Under the pieces are notes generated by a model. It was not told the origin of the DNA. It did no database searches and was given only the letters and a program-made list of their open reading frames with translations. Shown one piece after another: positions 9,586 through 18,047 of a DNA stretch of 64,000 nucleotides; the stretch's first letter is position 1; the number at the start of each line of letters is the position of its first letter. The translations under genes and the position numbers were made by a program. The DNA comes from CAWJTV01 sp963845695 (lineage in GTDB: Bacteria; Planctomycetota; Planctomycetia; Isosphaerales; Isosphaeraceae). The stretch spans positions 744,001 to 808,000 of the forward strand of contig CAWJTQ010000013.1 in assembly GCA_963845695.1 (NCBI GenBank), given 5' to 3'.

Positions 9586-10055
9586 TGGGCGAGGAATCCC
9601 TTGTTACCGTACGCGTCTCCCACCGTTTTACGGCGGCGCCCGAACGCGTCTTCGACGCCTGGCTCGATCCTAACACCGCCGGCAAGTGGCTTTTTGCGGC
9701 GCCATCCGGCCGGATGGTACGCGTCGAGATCGATGCGCGTGTCGGTGGCAAGTTCGTATTCGTCAACCGGCGCGACGGTGAGGATGTCGAACACCTGGGA
9801 GAGTATCTCGAGATCGATCGGCCGCGCCGTCTCATGTTCACTTTCACCGTCCCGAAGTATTCGTCGGTCGTGACCCGCGTCACCATCGACATCGCTTCGA
9901 CGGAGACGGGATGCGATCTCACGCTGACTCACGACGGCGTACTGCCGGAATGGGCGAGCCGCGGCGAGTCCGGCTGGACGATGATCCTCGAGGGGCTGGG
10001 ACGGACAATGGCAGAAAAAAACGACAGTCCTCGCTCAACACCACCGCCAGTTTGA
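9582..10055 (+). CDS. SRPBCC (AHSA1/START-like) domain protein
   Basis: About 157 residues with the AHSA1 pattern: VSHRFTAAPERVFDAWLDPNTAGKWLFA, then GGKFVFVNRRDGEDVEHLGEYLEIDRPRRLMFTF, and a final amphipathic helix around GESGWTMILEGLGRTM. Such proteins form a hydrophobic ligand-binding cavity; enzymatic roles are rare. ATG 9582 overlaps the regulator stop and has AAAGGA seven bases upstream; ATG 9585 is an alternative. With the ArsR gene it makes a two-gene sensor module whose ligand is unknown. Confidence 0.88.
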   Translation: MMGEESLVTVRVSHRFTAAPERVFDAWLDPNTAGKWLFAAPSGRMVRVEIDARVGGKFVFVNRRDGEDVEHLGEYLEIDRPRRLMFTFTVPKYSSVVTRVTIDIASTETGCDLTLTHDGVLPEWASRGESGWTMILEGLGRTMAEKNDSPRSTPPPV

Positions 10056-10089
10056 CGTAAGCGTTGCTACGGCAGGGACGTGGTGGCGG

Positions 10090-10215
10090 TTTTCCCCTCG
10101 TTCCCACGTTCCGCATGGAAATGCGGTCCGGGACGCTCCGCGTCCCCAGGCGGGGCCGAAGGCCGCGACGCAGAGCGTCGAAGACGGCATTCCCACGAGG
10201 GCAAAAGCGGGACGT
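10090..10215. repeat. REP-like short palindrome cluster
   Basis: The region holds CGTTCCCACGTTCCGCATGG, a palindrome GGGACGCTCCGCGTCCC at about 10131-10147, GACGCAGAGCGTC and a second CATTCCCACGAGGGC. These blocks recur as intergenic elements in planctomycete genomes to my knowledge. It lies directly after the SRPBCC gene and has no coding potential. Confidence 0.5.
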
Positions 10216-10862
10216 AGCACATTTCGCGGTCGTCTTGGCCTCCTGTCCGATGAATATCGAGCGCTGTCCCTCTTTTCGGTCGGGGATCATATCGTACCCG
10301 TCAACCCCTCCACCGGCCGAGCTCCACAACCTGCCGTTCTCGCAGCCTGCGAGACAATCCGATCCCGGCCCGCTCGAGCCGATGGCCTTGCTCCCCGGCT
10401 TCCCCACCGTCCTGTTGATCGAGAAGGTCAAGGCCCCGGCCGAACGCTTCAGATACGCACGAATTTATATATAAATTTTTTTATATTTATTATCGACCTT
10501 CGCGTGTTAAAAAAAGTACACAATCGTGGTCCTCCCGCCCGTCTCCTGTTTCTCCACCTGTTATCAGGGGAGGCACGAACCGCCGGAGTGAACGGTCCCG
10601 AACGGCTGCGATGAACGGTTCGGTAGCCGCCCCTGACACGGCCGCGCCGCCCAACCCGGGCTCAAGATCCGACGTCCGTCCCCTTCCGGTGGCGATCCGG
10701 GAGGCACGTCCGGCTTCCCGAGAGAGCTCGTGAGACCCTTGTCGTGAGAGATCTGGGGACTCGCTAAGACGGTTCGCACGAGAGAATCGTATCGCAACAA
10801 TCGGAGGAATGCGATAATCGAGTAGAGGGCTTTCGGTCGGCTTTCTGGAGCGAGGTGTTAAG
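10216..10862. other. Gene-free region with an AT-rich island
   Basis: No convincing coding frame. The striking feature is a ~35 bp almost pure A/T stretch at 10461-10495 (ATATATAAATTTTTTTATAT core) in otherwise GC-rich DNA, followed by TTAAAAAAAGT. It could be an UP-element/promoter zone or a DNA-bending site for the ASPIC gene downstream, but no clear -35/-10 pair is seen. Confidence 0.4.
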
Positions 10863-13277
10863 ATGCGGTCCTTCTCGCGGTTGATCCTCACGGGGTTGGC
10901 GTGCGTTGCGGTGGTGGTGGGGATGACCTACTGGCTGATGCGAGGGAATGAAGTCGGGCGATCGGCTCTCGGCACTCCGGCCCCTCGAGGGACTTCTGGA
11001 GTGAGTGAGGCGCCGCCCTACCCGAGTCCGACGGTTGCCACGTTTCCGGACCCGACCGCGCCGGCCGGTTCGTCGGACCGCGTGTTCGTCGACCCGCAAA
11101 CGTTCGACTCGCTCATCCTGGCCGCGACCGCACAGTTTACCGACAAGGTCCGGGACGAGGGCTCACTGCGCGAGTACCGCGAGGTGATCGCGCATCGCGC
11201 CGAACGGGCCAAGGCGCAGCTCCGGCAGCAACTCGATGGCCTCCACCTCGGCCAGTCGCCGACCCTGGATGAGGCATTGCGGGCGCTCTGGGTCTACCGG
11301 CAGCTCGCGTTCGTCGCCCTTTACGAGGGGAACCATGACGAGGCGACGTCCTGGCTCGAGCGGTCTCTGGAGATGGCCCGGACGCGGGGCGTGCCGTCGT
11401 CGGTCCGGGCGCACATGATAGCCTTGCTGGGAATCAACGCTCTGCGCCGAGGGGAACAAGATAACTGCATCGGCTGCGTCGGTCCATCGAGCTGCATCTT
11501 CCCGATCGCGCGCGAGGCGATCCACACACAGCCATCGGGCTCGCGCGAGGCGGTCGATTGGTTCTCCGCGTACCTGGATGAGTGGCCCGGCGACCTGCGC
11601 ATCCGATGGCTGCTGAACATCGCCGCGATGACACTCGGCGATTATCCGGAGAAGGTCCCGGCACGGTTCCGAATCCCGGTGGCCCCGTTTCGCTCGAAGC
11701 GCGACCTGGGTCGGTTCGAGAACGTGGCGCTCCGCGTCGGCCTCCTCACGCGAGGGCCAGACCTGGCCGGCGGCTGTATCTTCGACGACTTCACCGGCGA
11801 CGGCCGCCCCGATCTCTTCACCACCTCGTTCGACGTCGTTCGAGGCGCCGGGATGTACGTCAATCGCGGTGATGGCCGGTTCGAGGACCGTTCGGCGGCG
11901 GCCGGACTGGACGAGCAGGTCTATGCCCTGAACCTCACCCGCGCCGACTACGACAACGATGGACAGCTCGACGTCCTGCTGCTCCGCGGCGCCTGGGAGA
12001 AGCCCGCCCGGATGTCGCTCTTGCGGAACAAGGGGAACGGGGTCTTCGAGGACGTGACTGTCGCCACGGGGCTGGCCGAGCCGATTTCCACCGAGTCAGC
12101 CGCCTGGGGCGATTACGACAACGATGGCAAGCTCGACCTGTTCGTCTGCGGTGAGTATCGGCTCCGGCCCGACCCCGACTCGGGCGAGTCGGCCTCGTAC
12201 CAGCCCGATCCTCGGAATCACAGCCGGTTGTATCACAACCGCGGCGATGGCACCTTCGTCAACGTCGCCGCCGAGGCCGGGGTCCAGAACGATCGGTGGG
12301 CGAAGGGATCGGCCTGGGGCGACATCGACAACGACGGCGACCTCGACCTGTTCGTCTCGAACATGGAAGGGCCCGCCCGGCTGTATCGCAATCACGGCGA
12401 TGGCACGTTCGTCAACGTCGCACCCGAGCTGGGCGTCGTCGGGCCGCCCCACGGCTTCACCTGCACGTTCTGGGATTACGACGATGATGGCTGGCTCGAT
12501 ATCCTCATCGGCGACTATAGCAGCAACCTGTCCGAGGTCATCGCCGATTATCTTGGCTTGCCCGTGCACTCCGACGATCACGCGTTCCTCTATCACAACC
12601 TCGGCACGGAGGGATTCCGCGAAGTGAGCGGCGAGGCCGGGCTCGCGCGGCCGATGCCCGTCATGTCGCTGAACGCCGGTGATCTCGACAACGACGGCGA
12701 CCTGGACCTCCATCTCGGCACGGGCTGGATGAGCCTGTCGGGACTGGTCCCCGACCTGATGTACGCCAACGTCAACGGCCGGTTCGAGGACGTGACCGAA
12801 TCGACCGGGACCGGCCACTTGCAAAAAGGCCACGGCGTCTCCTTCGCCGACTATGATGACGACGGCGACCTCGACCTCTTCGTCGTCCTCGGCGGCGGCT
12901 ACCCCGGCGACCGCGGCTACAACGCCCTGTTCCGCAATCCCGGCCACGGTCACCACTGGCTGAAGGTCAGGCTCGTCGGTACCAAGACCAATCGGTCGGC
13001 CCTGGGCGCCAAGCTCCAGGTCGACCTGGAGCGACCCGGCGGCGTGCGCTCGATCCACCGCGTGATCGGCAACAACGGGAGCTTCGGCGGCAACAGCCTC
13101 GTCGAGTCGATCGGCCTCAACGATGCGAAATCCGTCGACCGCATCACCGTCACCTGGCCGACCAGCAAGACCACGCAGACCTTCCAGAACATCGCCGCCG
13201 ACCAGGCGATCGAGATCACCGAAGGGGTGGACACGTACAAGGTCGTCACCAGGACACCGCTGCCATCGCCGAAATGA
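10863..13277 (+). CDS. CRTAC1-like FG-GAP/ASPIC repeat protein with N-terminal anchor
   Basis: 804 residues. An uncleaved signal anchor (about 5-27, LILTGLACVAVVVGMTYWLM) is followed by a helical TPR-like part (about 100-280). Then come seven FG-GAP calcium-binding repeats of the type DYDNDGQLDVLL, DYDNDGKLDLFV, DIDNDGDLDLFV and DYDDDGDLDLFV, and a C-terminal ASPIC/UnbV domain (SALGAKLQVDL to IEITEG). Such proteins fold as exported beta-propellers and are very common in planctomycetes; their ligand is unknown. ATG 10863 directly follows GTGTTAAG. A shorter membrane-protein gene follows after 31 nt. A second, TPR-rich relative is at 27604-30584. Confidence 0.85.
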   Translation: MRSFSRLILTGLACVAVVVGMTYWLMRGNEVGRSALGTPAPRGTSGVSEAPPYPSPTVATFPDPTAPAGSSDRVFVDPQTFDSLILAATAQFTDKVRDEGSLREYREVIAHRAERAKAQLRQQLDGLHLGQSPTLDEALRALWVYRQLAFVALYEGNHDEATSWLERSLEMARTRGVPSSVRAHMIALLGINALRRGEQDNCIGCVGPSSCIFPIAREAIHTQPSGSREAVDWFSAYLDEWPGDLRIRWLLNIAAMTLGDYPEKVPARFRIPVAPFRSKRDLGRFENVALRVGLLTRGPDLAGGCIFDDFTGDGRPDLFTTSFDVVRGAGMYVNRGDGRFEDRSAAAGLDEQVYALNLTRADYDNDGQLDVLLLRGAWEKPARMSLLRNKGNGVFEDVTVATGLAEPISTESAAWGDYDNDGKLDLFVCGEYRLRPDPDSGESASYQPDPRNHSRLYHNRGDGTFVNVAAEAGVQNDRWAKGSAWGDIDNDGDLDLFVSNMEGPARLYRNHGDGTFVNVAPELGVVGPPHGFTCTFWDYDDDGWLDILIGDYSSNLSEVIADYLGLPVHSDDHAFLYHNLGTEGFREVSGEAGLARPMPVMSLNAGDLDNDGDLDLHLGTGWMSLSGLVPDLMYANVNGRFEDVTESTGTGHLQKGHGVSFADYDDDGDLDLFVVLGGGYPGDRGYNALFRNPGHGHHWLKVRLVGTKTNRSALGAKLQVDLERPGGVRSIHRVIGNNGSFGGNSLVESIGLNDAKSVDRITVTWPTSKTTQTFQNIAADQAIEITEGVDTYKVVTRTPLPSPK

Positions 13278-13308
13278 GGAGAGTCTCTTCGAACCCCGAA
13301 TACTTCGG

Positions 13309-13830
13309 ATGAAGGATTCGAAGGAGATGGGGCCGGTGCACCCTCGCTTCACGATCCGGAGCCTGATGATCGCGGTGGCCGCCATCGCCGGCCTGCTCTC
13401 CGTCCTGACGACCTGGAGGGAGTTCCTGCCCGTCCTCATCCTGGTGGGTCTTCCCGTGGTCGGTTTGACGGGCCTGCTCGCGCGCGTCCCGCCGCAACGG
13501 CCTGTGTGGCGTCTCTGGATACTCACCGTGATGCTGGGTTTTATGATTCTCGGAGGAGGCTGGCTCTGGGCGCGACTCGCCATCGGGATCTTCCGGTGGA
13601 AGACGGGATCTCCCCTTGATCGATCGGGGTATTATGCAGGATGGGGATTGATGATCCCGAGCTTTGTCACTGGCATTGGCTTGATCGTGCATGTTCTGGT
13701 ACTGGCGATCGCCTGCGTGGATCGACGTCGATTCGGCCTATTGTTGCTGGTCGTGGGGTATGCGTTAGCACAGGCGATCAGTTGGTTCTTGCTCTTCGCA
13801 CTGCTGGGCTTCGAGGCTTACTCGGATTGA
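13309..13830 (+). CDS. Small planctomycete membrane protein (FTIRSLMIAVA type)
   Basis: 173 residues if started at ATG 13309; ATG 13327 (MGPVHPRFTIRSLMIAVAAIAGLL) is an equally good start. Four hydrophobic helices follow, including LPVLILVGLPVVGLTGLLA, LWILTVMLGFMILGG and LLLLVVGYALAQAISWFLLFALLGF. The opening FTIRSLMIAVAxxAGLL is shared with the genes at 15393 and 31066, so these are paralogous inner-membrane proteins of unknown role. Short spacing after the ASPIC gene permits co-transcription. Confidence 0.65.
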   Translation: MKDSKEMGPVHPRFTIRSLMIAVAAIAGLLSVLTTWREFLPVLILVGLPVVGLTGLLARVPPQRPVWRLWILTVMLGFMILGGGWLWARLAIGIFRWKTGSPLDRSGYYAGWGLMIPSFVTGIGLIVHVLVLAIACVDRRRFGLLLLVVGYALAQAISWFLLFALLGFEAYSD

Positions 13831-14075
13831 AAAACGTTCTCCGTGACTCGGTTTACCGAGAGACTCCCATTTCGACTGGACCCATTCTGTGGGAGCGGTA
13901 CACTCCGCTCAATGGCTCGCGAGGCAATCCAGCCGGTGCGACCACGGCTCCTGGAAGGTCCGATTGAAAACCTTACAACGCACTCGGCACGCTAGATGCT
14001 GAGGTTTGGTCGCTCGTGGCAAGCCGGCTTGCCGGATTCCCAACCCCCAAACGTGATTCCTGTCGGAGTACAACG

Positions 14076-14543
14076 ATGTCTCGTAAGCTTTTCGTCTCCC
14101 TCATGGCAGCGACCCTGGTTTCTTCCGCAGTCTTCGCGCAGGACGGGCCGCTCCGGCGAGCCGGACAGGCCCTGGACAACGCCGGGAAGAATATCCGCTA
14201 TCGCGTGGAAACCGAGATCGCACGCGGCCAGGTCGCGATCCAGGACCGCGAGGTGCTCAACCGCGTCGCCCGACGGATCGAGTGGGACAAGCAGTTTCTC
14301 GGTTCCACGCTTCGAATCGAAGTCCGGCCGGGCGGGACGGTGGTTCTCCAGGGGTCGGTGCTCAACGATGCGGTCAAGCGGCGCGCGGTGGACATCGTCG
14401 AGAATACGATCGGCGTCACCAGCGTCGTCGACGAGCTGGCGGTCGTGAAGGAGGTCAAGGTCATCAAGGCCAAGCCGGCGGCACGGGTGATCGAATCGAA
14501 GCCGTCGGTCACCACGGAGACGGAAGTGATCGTGAAGCCCTGA
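14076..14543 (+). CDS. Secreted BON-domain protein
   Basis: 155 residues. A Sec signal peptide (MSRKLFVSLMAATLVSSAVFA, cleaved after AVFA) is followed by a helix and a BON domain at about residues 50-130, with REVLNRVARRIEWDK, GGTVVLQGSVLNDAVKRRAVDIVENTIGVTSVVDEL. BON domains bind phospholipid or envelope surfaces, as in OsmY. The Lys/Val-rich tail ends in EVIVKP. ATG 14076 has GGAG about 10 nt upstream (GTCGGAGTACAACG), so the longer open frame upstream is ignored. Stands alone. Confidence 0.85.
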   Translation: MSRKLFVSLMAATLVSSAVFAQDGPLRRAGQALDNAGKNIRYRVETEIARGQVAIQDREVLNRVARRIEWDKQFLGSTLRIEVRPGGTVVLQGSVLNDAVKRRAVDIVENTIGVTSVVDELAVVKEVKVIKAKPAARVIESKPSVTTETEVIVKP

Positions 14544-14589
14544 TGATCCATCCGCCCCAACTCGCGGCGAACGCGCGCAGGCGTGGGAC

Positions 14590-15109
14590 GCGGCTTGCAG
14601 GTCCTTGGACAGCTCGTGGCGGGAGCGCTGGAACGTGAGGAACATCGCGTTCGTCACGTCCTGCCGCACCCGCCGCGCTTCGGATAGTATCTGGTGAAGA
14701 TCATCCTGCATCTTTCGGAGCGAGTCCGGATGGCTGTGTCGCATCTCCGCGACCTTCGGGCAGCACTCCGTGCGGTGCGACGCCCGCATCGCATGCAACT
14801 CCTCAACTCTCGCCCATCCTCGTCCGCCCCTGTCCCAGGAATCACTTCCCGGCCCGTCTGTTCGTCTTTCCGGACGTTTCCAAACGGCTCGACCTTGACG
14901 CCCCCACACCGCTCGCCACCCAGTCCCGTCCGGATCGTGAATCCGTAGACGCCCTGGATTCCGCCCGCATCGCCGAGCTGCTCGACCTCGTGCAGCTCCT
15001 TGCCCGTCTCCGCCAGCTCGCCGAGTTTCTCGATCAAGTTGGTCAGTCCGCCCAGGAAGCCGCCCAGGTCGATTCCCTCCGATGTGTGGTTCGGACTGGA
15101 TTTTGGCAT
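14590..15109 (-). pseudogene. Remnant of a GvpH/Hsp20-like gas-vesicle-type protein plus coiled-coil fragment
   Basis: From ATG 15109 the minus strand reads IDLGGFLGGLTNLIEKLGEL, GKELHEVEQLGDAGGIQGVYGFTI and VKVEPFGNVRKDEQTGREV. This matches the N-terminal half of GvpH-type Hsp20 proteins, which normally continues with an EVREP...VDVF segment and the alpha-crystallin core. That core is absent. Instead the neighbouring frame gives a coiled-coil stretch (KMQDDLHQILSEARRVRQDV, FLTFQRSRHELSKDL) down to about 14590 and no sensible stop. The locus looks decayed or fused. No other gas vesicle gene is in the window. Confidence 0.4.
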
Positions 15110-15229
15110 GAACGGCTCGCTTTTCCTTCAGTTGGGCCAGTGTAGATTCCACCGAGAATGCCGATTGCGACACCGCCGGTTGTAGCAAAGCCTAGGACAT
15201 CGCTCGCCCGCGAGCGAACTGTGTTTCGC

Positions 15230-15414
15230 GGAAATGCCGGGACGGATGCCTTGTAGGGCGTACGAGCCGGTGGCGAGATCGGCGTCGCGGTAGCTGTAGG
15301 GTGGGTCGAGCCGCGATTCCTCGCGGCGCGGCCCACCGAGTGCGCCGCGGTGTTCGGTGGGCCTCACGCCGCCAAGCGGCGTTCGACCCACCCTACTTCC
15401 GGAAATGCCGGGAC
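15230..15414. repeat. Palindromic GTAGGGTGGGTCGA element flanked by direct repeats
   Basis: GTAGGGTGGGTCGA...GCCCACCGA (from about 15296) and TCGGTGGGCC...TCGACCCACCCTAC (to about 15396) form an imperfect ~100 bp palindrome. The unit is bracketed by two copies of GGAAATGCCGGGAC at 15230-15243 and 15401-15414, which could be a duplicated target. A single half of the same palindrome recurs at 41169-41213. Confidence 0.65.
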
Positions 15415-15938
15415 TGACGCCTCAGCCCCGCCGCGACCCGATCCGCCAGGCGTTCCAGCGCCGGCTGAGAGACCAGAAAGGCCAGGCGGAGCGGCCAGAA
15501 TGTGAACAGCCTCGACAGCGGCGCGAAGGCCAGCACAAAGACCAGCGGCCAGATCAGGAGTGGAGATCGGCGTGGCGTCGCGGTCGCTCTCGTCGCCACA
15601 GTGGCCTAGCCGGAACCAGCACCGAGGATGATGGGAAAAGTGAAGAGCCACACAAGGAGCACCAGGACACTCCCAGCCAGACTCAGGAGGTAGATGCAAA
15701 GGGCCGCACTCGCGGGATCGGCCAGGGTGGCCACAACCCCGAAGCCCAGTGCGGCGACCCGCCGGAAGCAATAAAACATCCCCCAGATCACGGCGATCAG
15801 GACACCGTAGAGCGGGACCAGGGTCAGCGCCGCGAGGAGCTGCATCGGCAAATGGAGGAACCTGGCCAGAAGCCCGGCCACCACCGCGACCGCGATCATC
15901 AGGCTCCGGATCGTGAATCGCGGGCCCGGTCTTCGCAT
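15393..15938 (-). pseudogene. Small membrane protein interrupted by an in-frame TAG
   Basis: ATG 15938 starts MRRPGPRFTIRSLMIAVAVV, then helices LLAALTLVPLYGVLIAVIW and ALCIYLLSLAGSVLVLLVWLFTFPI, and stops at TAG 15606-15608. The same frame continues on the other side of the stop with LIWPLVFVLAFAPLSRLFTF and ALERLADRVAAGLRRQ to 15393, and this tail looks like the natural end of the family. A single nonsense change (or a miscalled base) would explain it. The 110-residue front part alone could still be made. Paralogue of 13309 and 31066. Confidence 0.55.
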
Positions 15939-16067
15939 GGGACTTCCACCTGTGTGAAGAGAAGTCGAGACGCGGTATGAACGGCCCCGGACACGGATCG
16001 ATTCCAGGAACTGCGTGTGTTACAATCGTAGGAATCACGTCCAGAGGGTCGTGCGGAGATCCGGGCC

Positions 16068-16856
16068 ATGAGAAAGCTAACCATCGATCTGTTGATGCTC
16101 ATCATCGCCGTGGTCGCCCTCGGACTCGGAGGCTTCATGGGACCGGGTCGGATGCCCTCTCGCGAAATCTGGCGTCGTCCGCACTGCCAGTCGAACCTGC
16201 GGACCATCGTCCTGGGGGTCCTCCAATATGCTAACAACCAAGGAGCCTTTCCGAGGGGGACATGGCCCAACGCCAGCCTGCCTCCGGACAAACGATTGAG
16301 CTGGTATGCCGCGATCCTCCCTTATCTGGAAGCTGAGGACTTGTGGAATCAGCTCGACAAGACCCAGCCCTGGGACGGCGATGCGAATCGGCAGATTGCC
16401 GGCACGCCCATCGGGATCTTGAGGTGCCCCGACGTTCCAGGCCTTCCTCCGGATCGCCCCATGCCGACGCAGTACATTGGCATCGCCGGCATCGGGGCCG
16501 ATGCACCGCTCTTGTCAGAGGGCCATCCGCGGGCCGGCGTCTTCGGCTACGAGCGCCGGACCACGCTCGCGGACCTCAAGGACGGGGCCGCAAACACAAT
16601 GGTCGTTGCCGAATCCGCGAGGGTGGGCCGGTCGTGGCTGGAAGGAGGGCCTGCAACGGTCCGCGGCCTCGATACCGCCGACCTGCCTTACATCGGTCCC
16701 GGGCGGCAGTTCGGCCATGTCCTTCGATCCGGCACCAACGTCGCCTTTGCCGACGGCTCGGTGCGATGGGTGAGCGCCAGGATCAACCCGCGTGTCCTTG
16801 AAGCCGTCTCGACGATCGCCGGAGGCGAGACCCTTCCCGCTGATCGGTTTCCCTGA
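16068..16856 (+). CDS. DUF1559-type protein (short, non-canonical N-terminus)
   Basis: 262 residues. The N-terminal helix LTIDLLMLIIAVVALGLGGFMG replaces the usual pilin-like start, but the rest is DUF1559: RRPHCQSNLRTIVLGVLQYANNQGAFPRG, SWYAAILPYLEAEDLWNQLD, RCPDVPG, LKDGAANTMVVAESA and the H-X9-DG end NVAFADGSVRWVSARI. DUF1559 proteins are exported, pseudopilin-like proteins found in large numbers in planctomycetes; function is unknown. Its 3' end overlaps the convergent gene at 16688 by 169 nt, which suggests that gene's tail is over-long. Confidence 0.8.
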   Translation: MRKLTIDLLMLIIAVVALGLGGFMGPGRMPSREIWRRPHCQSNLRTIVLGVLQYANNQGAFPRGTWPNASLPPDKRLSWYAAILPYLEAEDLWNQLDKTQPWDGDANRQIAGTPIGILRCPDVPGLPPDRPMPTQYIGIAGIGADAPLLSEGHPRAGVFGYERRTTLADLKDGAANTMVVAESARVGRSWLEGGPATVRGLDTADLPYIGPGRQFGHVLRSGTNVAFADGSVRWVSARINPRVLEAVSTIAGGETLPADRFP

Positions 16857-17980
16857 AAGGACGGCCCGGTACTCGAATCCGCTCTCAAAATCAGGTCCGC
16901 CATCACGCCGAAATGGTCGGAGGGGAAGGTATTGCCGGGCTTCATGTCGAGGACGCTACGAGCAACGACGCGCCAGCCTGGATTCACCAGGATCTCGTCG
17001 AGGCTGCGGAAGCGGATCCCGTAGAACTGGTAAGTCGGGGTCCGCGACGACTCGCCGGCCAGTTCCGCGCTCGGATTGAGCCCCGACTCGGCGAAGATCC
17101 GCCGGCTCGGGGTATCCGGAGTCGCATTGAAATCACCGGCGACCAGCACGGCATCCGTCGGATCGCCGGAAGCGATTCGCTCGAGGATCAGCCGGACCGA
17201 CGGGAGGCGCGCGGACTCGGTCAAGTAGAGGTGAAGGTTGTAGATCCGGAAGAAGCGTCCGCTGCTCTGGTCGCGGAGCCGGACCCAGGTGCAGATCCGT
17301 TTCGGTCCCAGCACGGTCGTCGAGGGCGGCTGGTCCGTCGGCTCTTCCAGCCAGAACGTGCCGCCATCGAGTTCCTGAAAACGGCTGGAGTCGAAATAGA
17401 TCGCGCAGTGCTCGCCGGCCGACCGGCCGTCATCCCGGCCGACACCGACACGGCGATGACCCGGCAGCATGCCTGCGACCGCCTCGACCTGTCCGGGCAG
17501 GGCCTCCTGGACGCAGAGAATATCCGGCCTCGTCGTCGTCAACGAAGACCGAAGAGCGTCTTTCCGCACCCACCATCCGTGACGACTCCAGGGTGTTCCC
17601 CGCTCGCTGCCGCAGAGGATGTTCCAGGTCACGACCCGGACGATCCCGGCATCTCGCTTGATGGGAGGCATGGCTCCTCCCGGACTCAGGCTCGACCAGG
17701 CGAGGAGGCCAAGCCAGCACGAGAGAGTGCCGATGAACACCGTCCTCACCAGCCGGAGAGATCGTCCCCGGGGGCGGTCAAGCGAACGCGATGGAAGAGC
17801 CAGCACCCGCGGCCTGAGACGAGTCCCGAACATCAGGCACGCCAGCAGCGCGGCGATCGCCGCGAAGCTCCAGTGCCGGTGCCCGAACGGTTGGAATACG
17901 AAGACGGCCCCCGCCCAGGCGAGGATGAGCAGCAGGGTCACGAGGACGGTTCGAGTTATCGCCAGACATCGCATCAACAT
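16688..17980 (-). CDS. Membrane-anchored endonuclease/exonuclease/phosphatase family protein
   Basis: 430 residues. Three N-terminal helices (TVLVTLLLILAWAGAVFVF, FAAIAALLACLMFG, TVFIGTLSCWLGLLAWSSL) precede a DNase-I-like fold: VTWNILCGSERG (metal-binding Asn), ILCVQEALPGQ (Glu), FRIYNLHLYL (His), VLVAGDFNATPDTP (Asp and Asn), and SDHFGVMADLIL (final Asp-His). Substrates in this family range from DNA to phospholipids and inositol phosphates; the membrane anchor favours an envelope role. The family normally ends soon after SDHFGVMADL, so the last ~70 residues, antisense to the DUF1559 gene, probably reflect a lost stop or an indel. Confidence 0.8.
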   Translation of the reverse strand: MLMRCLAITRTVLVTLLLILAWAGAVFVFQPFGHRHWSFAAIAALLACLMFGTRLRPRVLALPSRSLDRPRGRSLRLVRTVFIGTLSCWLGLLAWSSLSPGGAMPPIKRDAGIVRVVTWNILCGSERGTPWSRHGWWVRKDALRSSLTTTRPDILCVQEALPGQVEAVAGMLPGHRRVGVGRDDGRSAGEHCAIYFDSSRFQELDGGTFWLEEPTDQPPSTTVLGPKRICTWVRLRDQSSGRFFRIYNLHLYLTESARLPSVRLILERIASGDPTDAVLVAGDFNATPDTPSRRIFAESGLNPSAELAGESSRTPTYQFYGIRFRSLDEILVNPGWRVVARSVLDMKPGNTFPSDHFGVMADLILRADSSTGPSFQGNRSAGRVSPPAIVETASRTRGLILALTHRTEPSAKATLVPDRRTWPNCRPGPM

Positions 17981-18047
17981 GGGTGTTGACTTTGATCGCT
18001 GATCGGAGAGGATCCTACCGTGGGTCGGTACTCGTACAGCCGTCGTT

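Noticed and set aside
12096..13583. 495-codon minus-strand frame
   Set aside because: Shadow of the FG-GAP/ASPIC gene; the plus strand carries the clear calcium-binding repeats.
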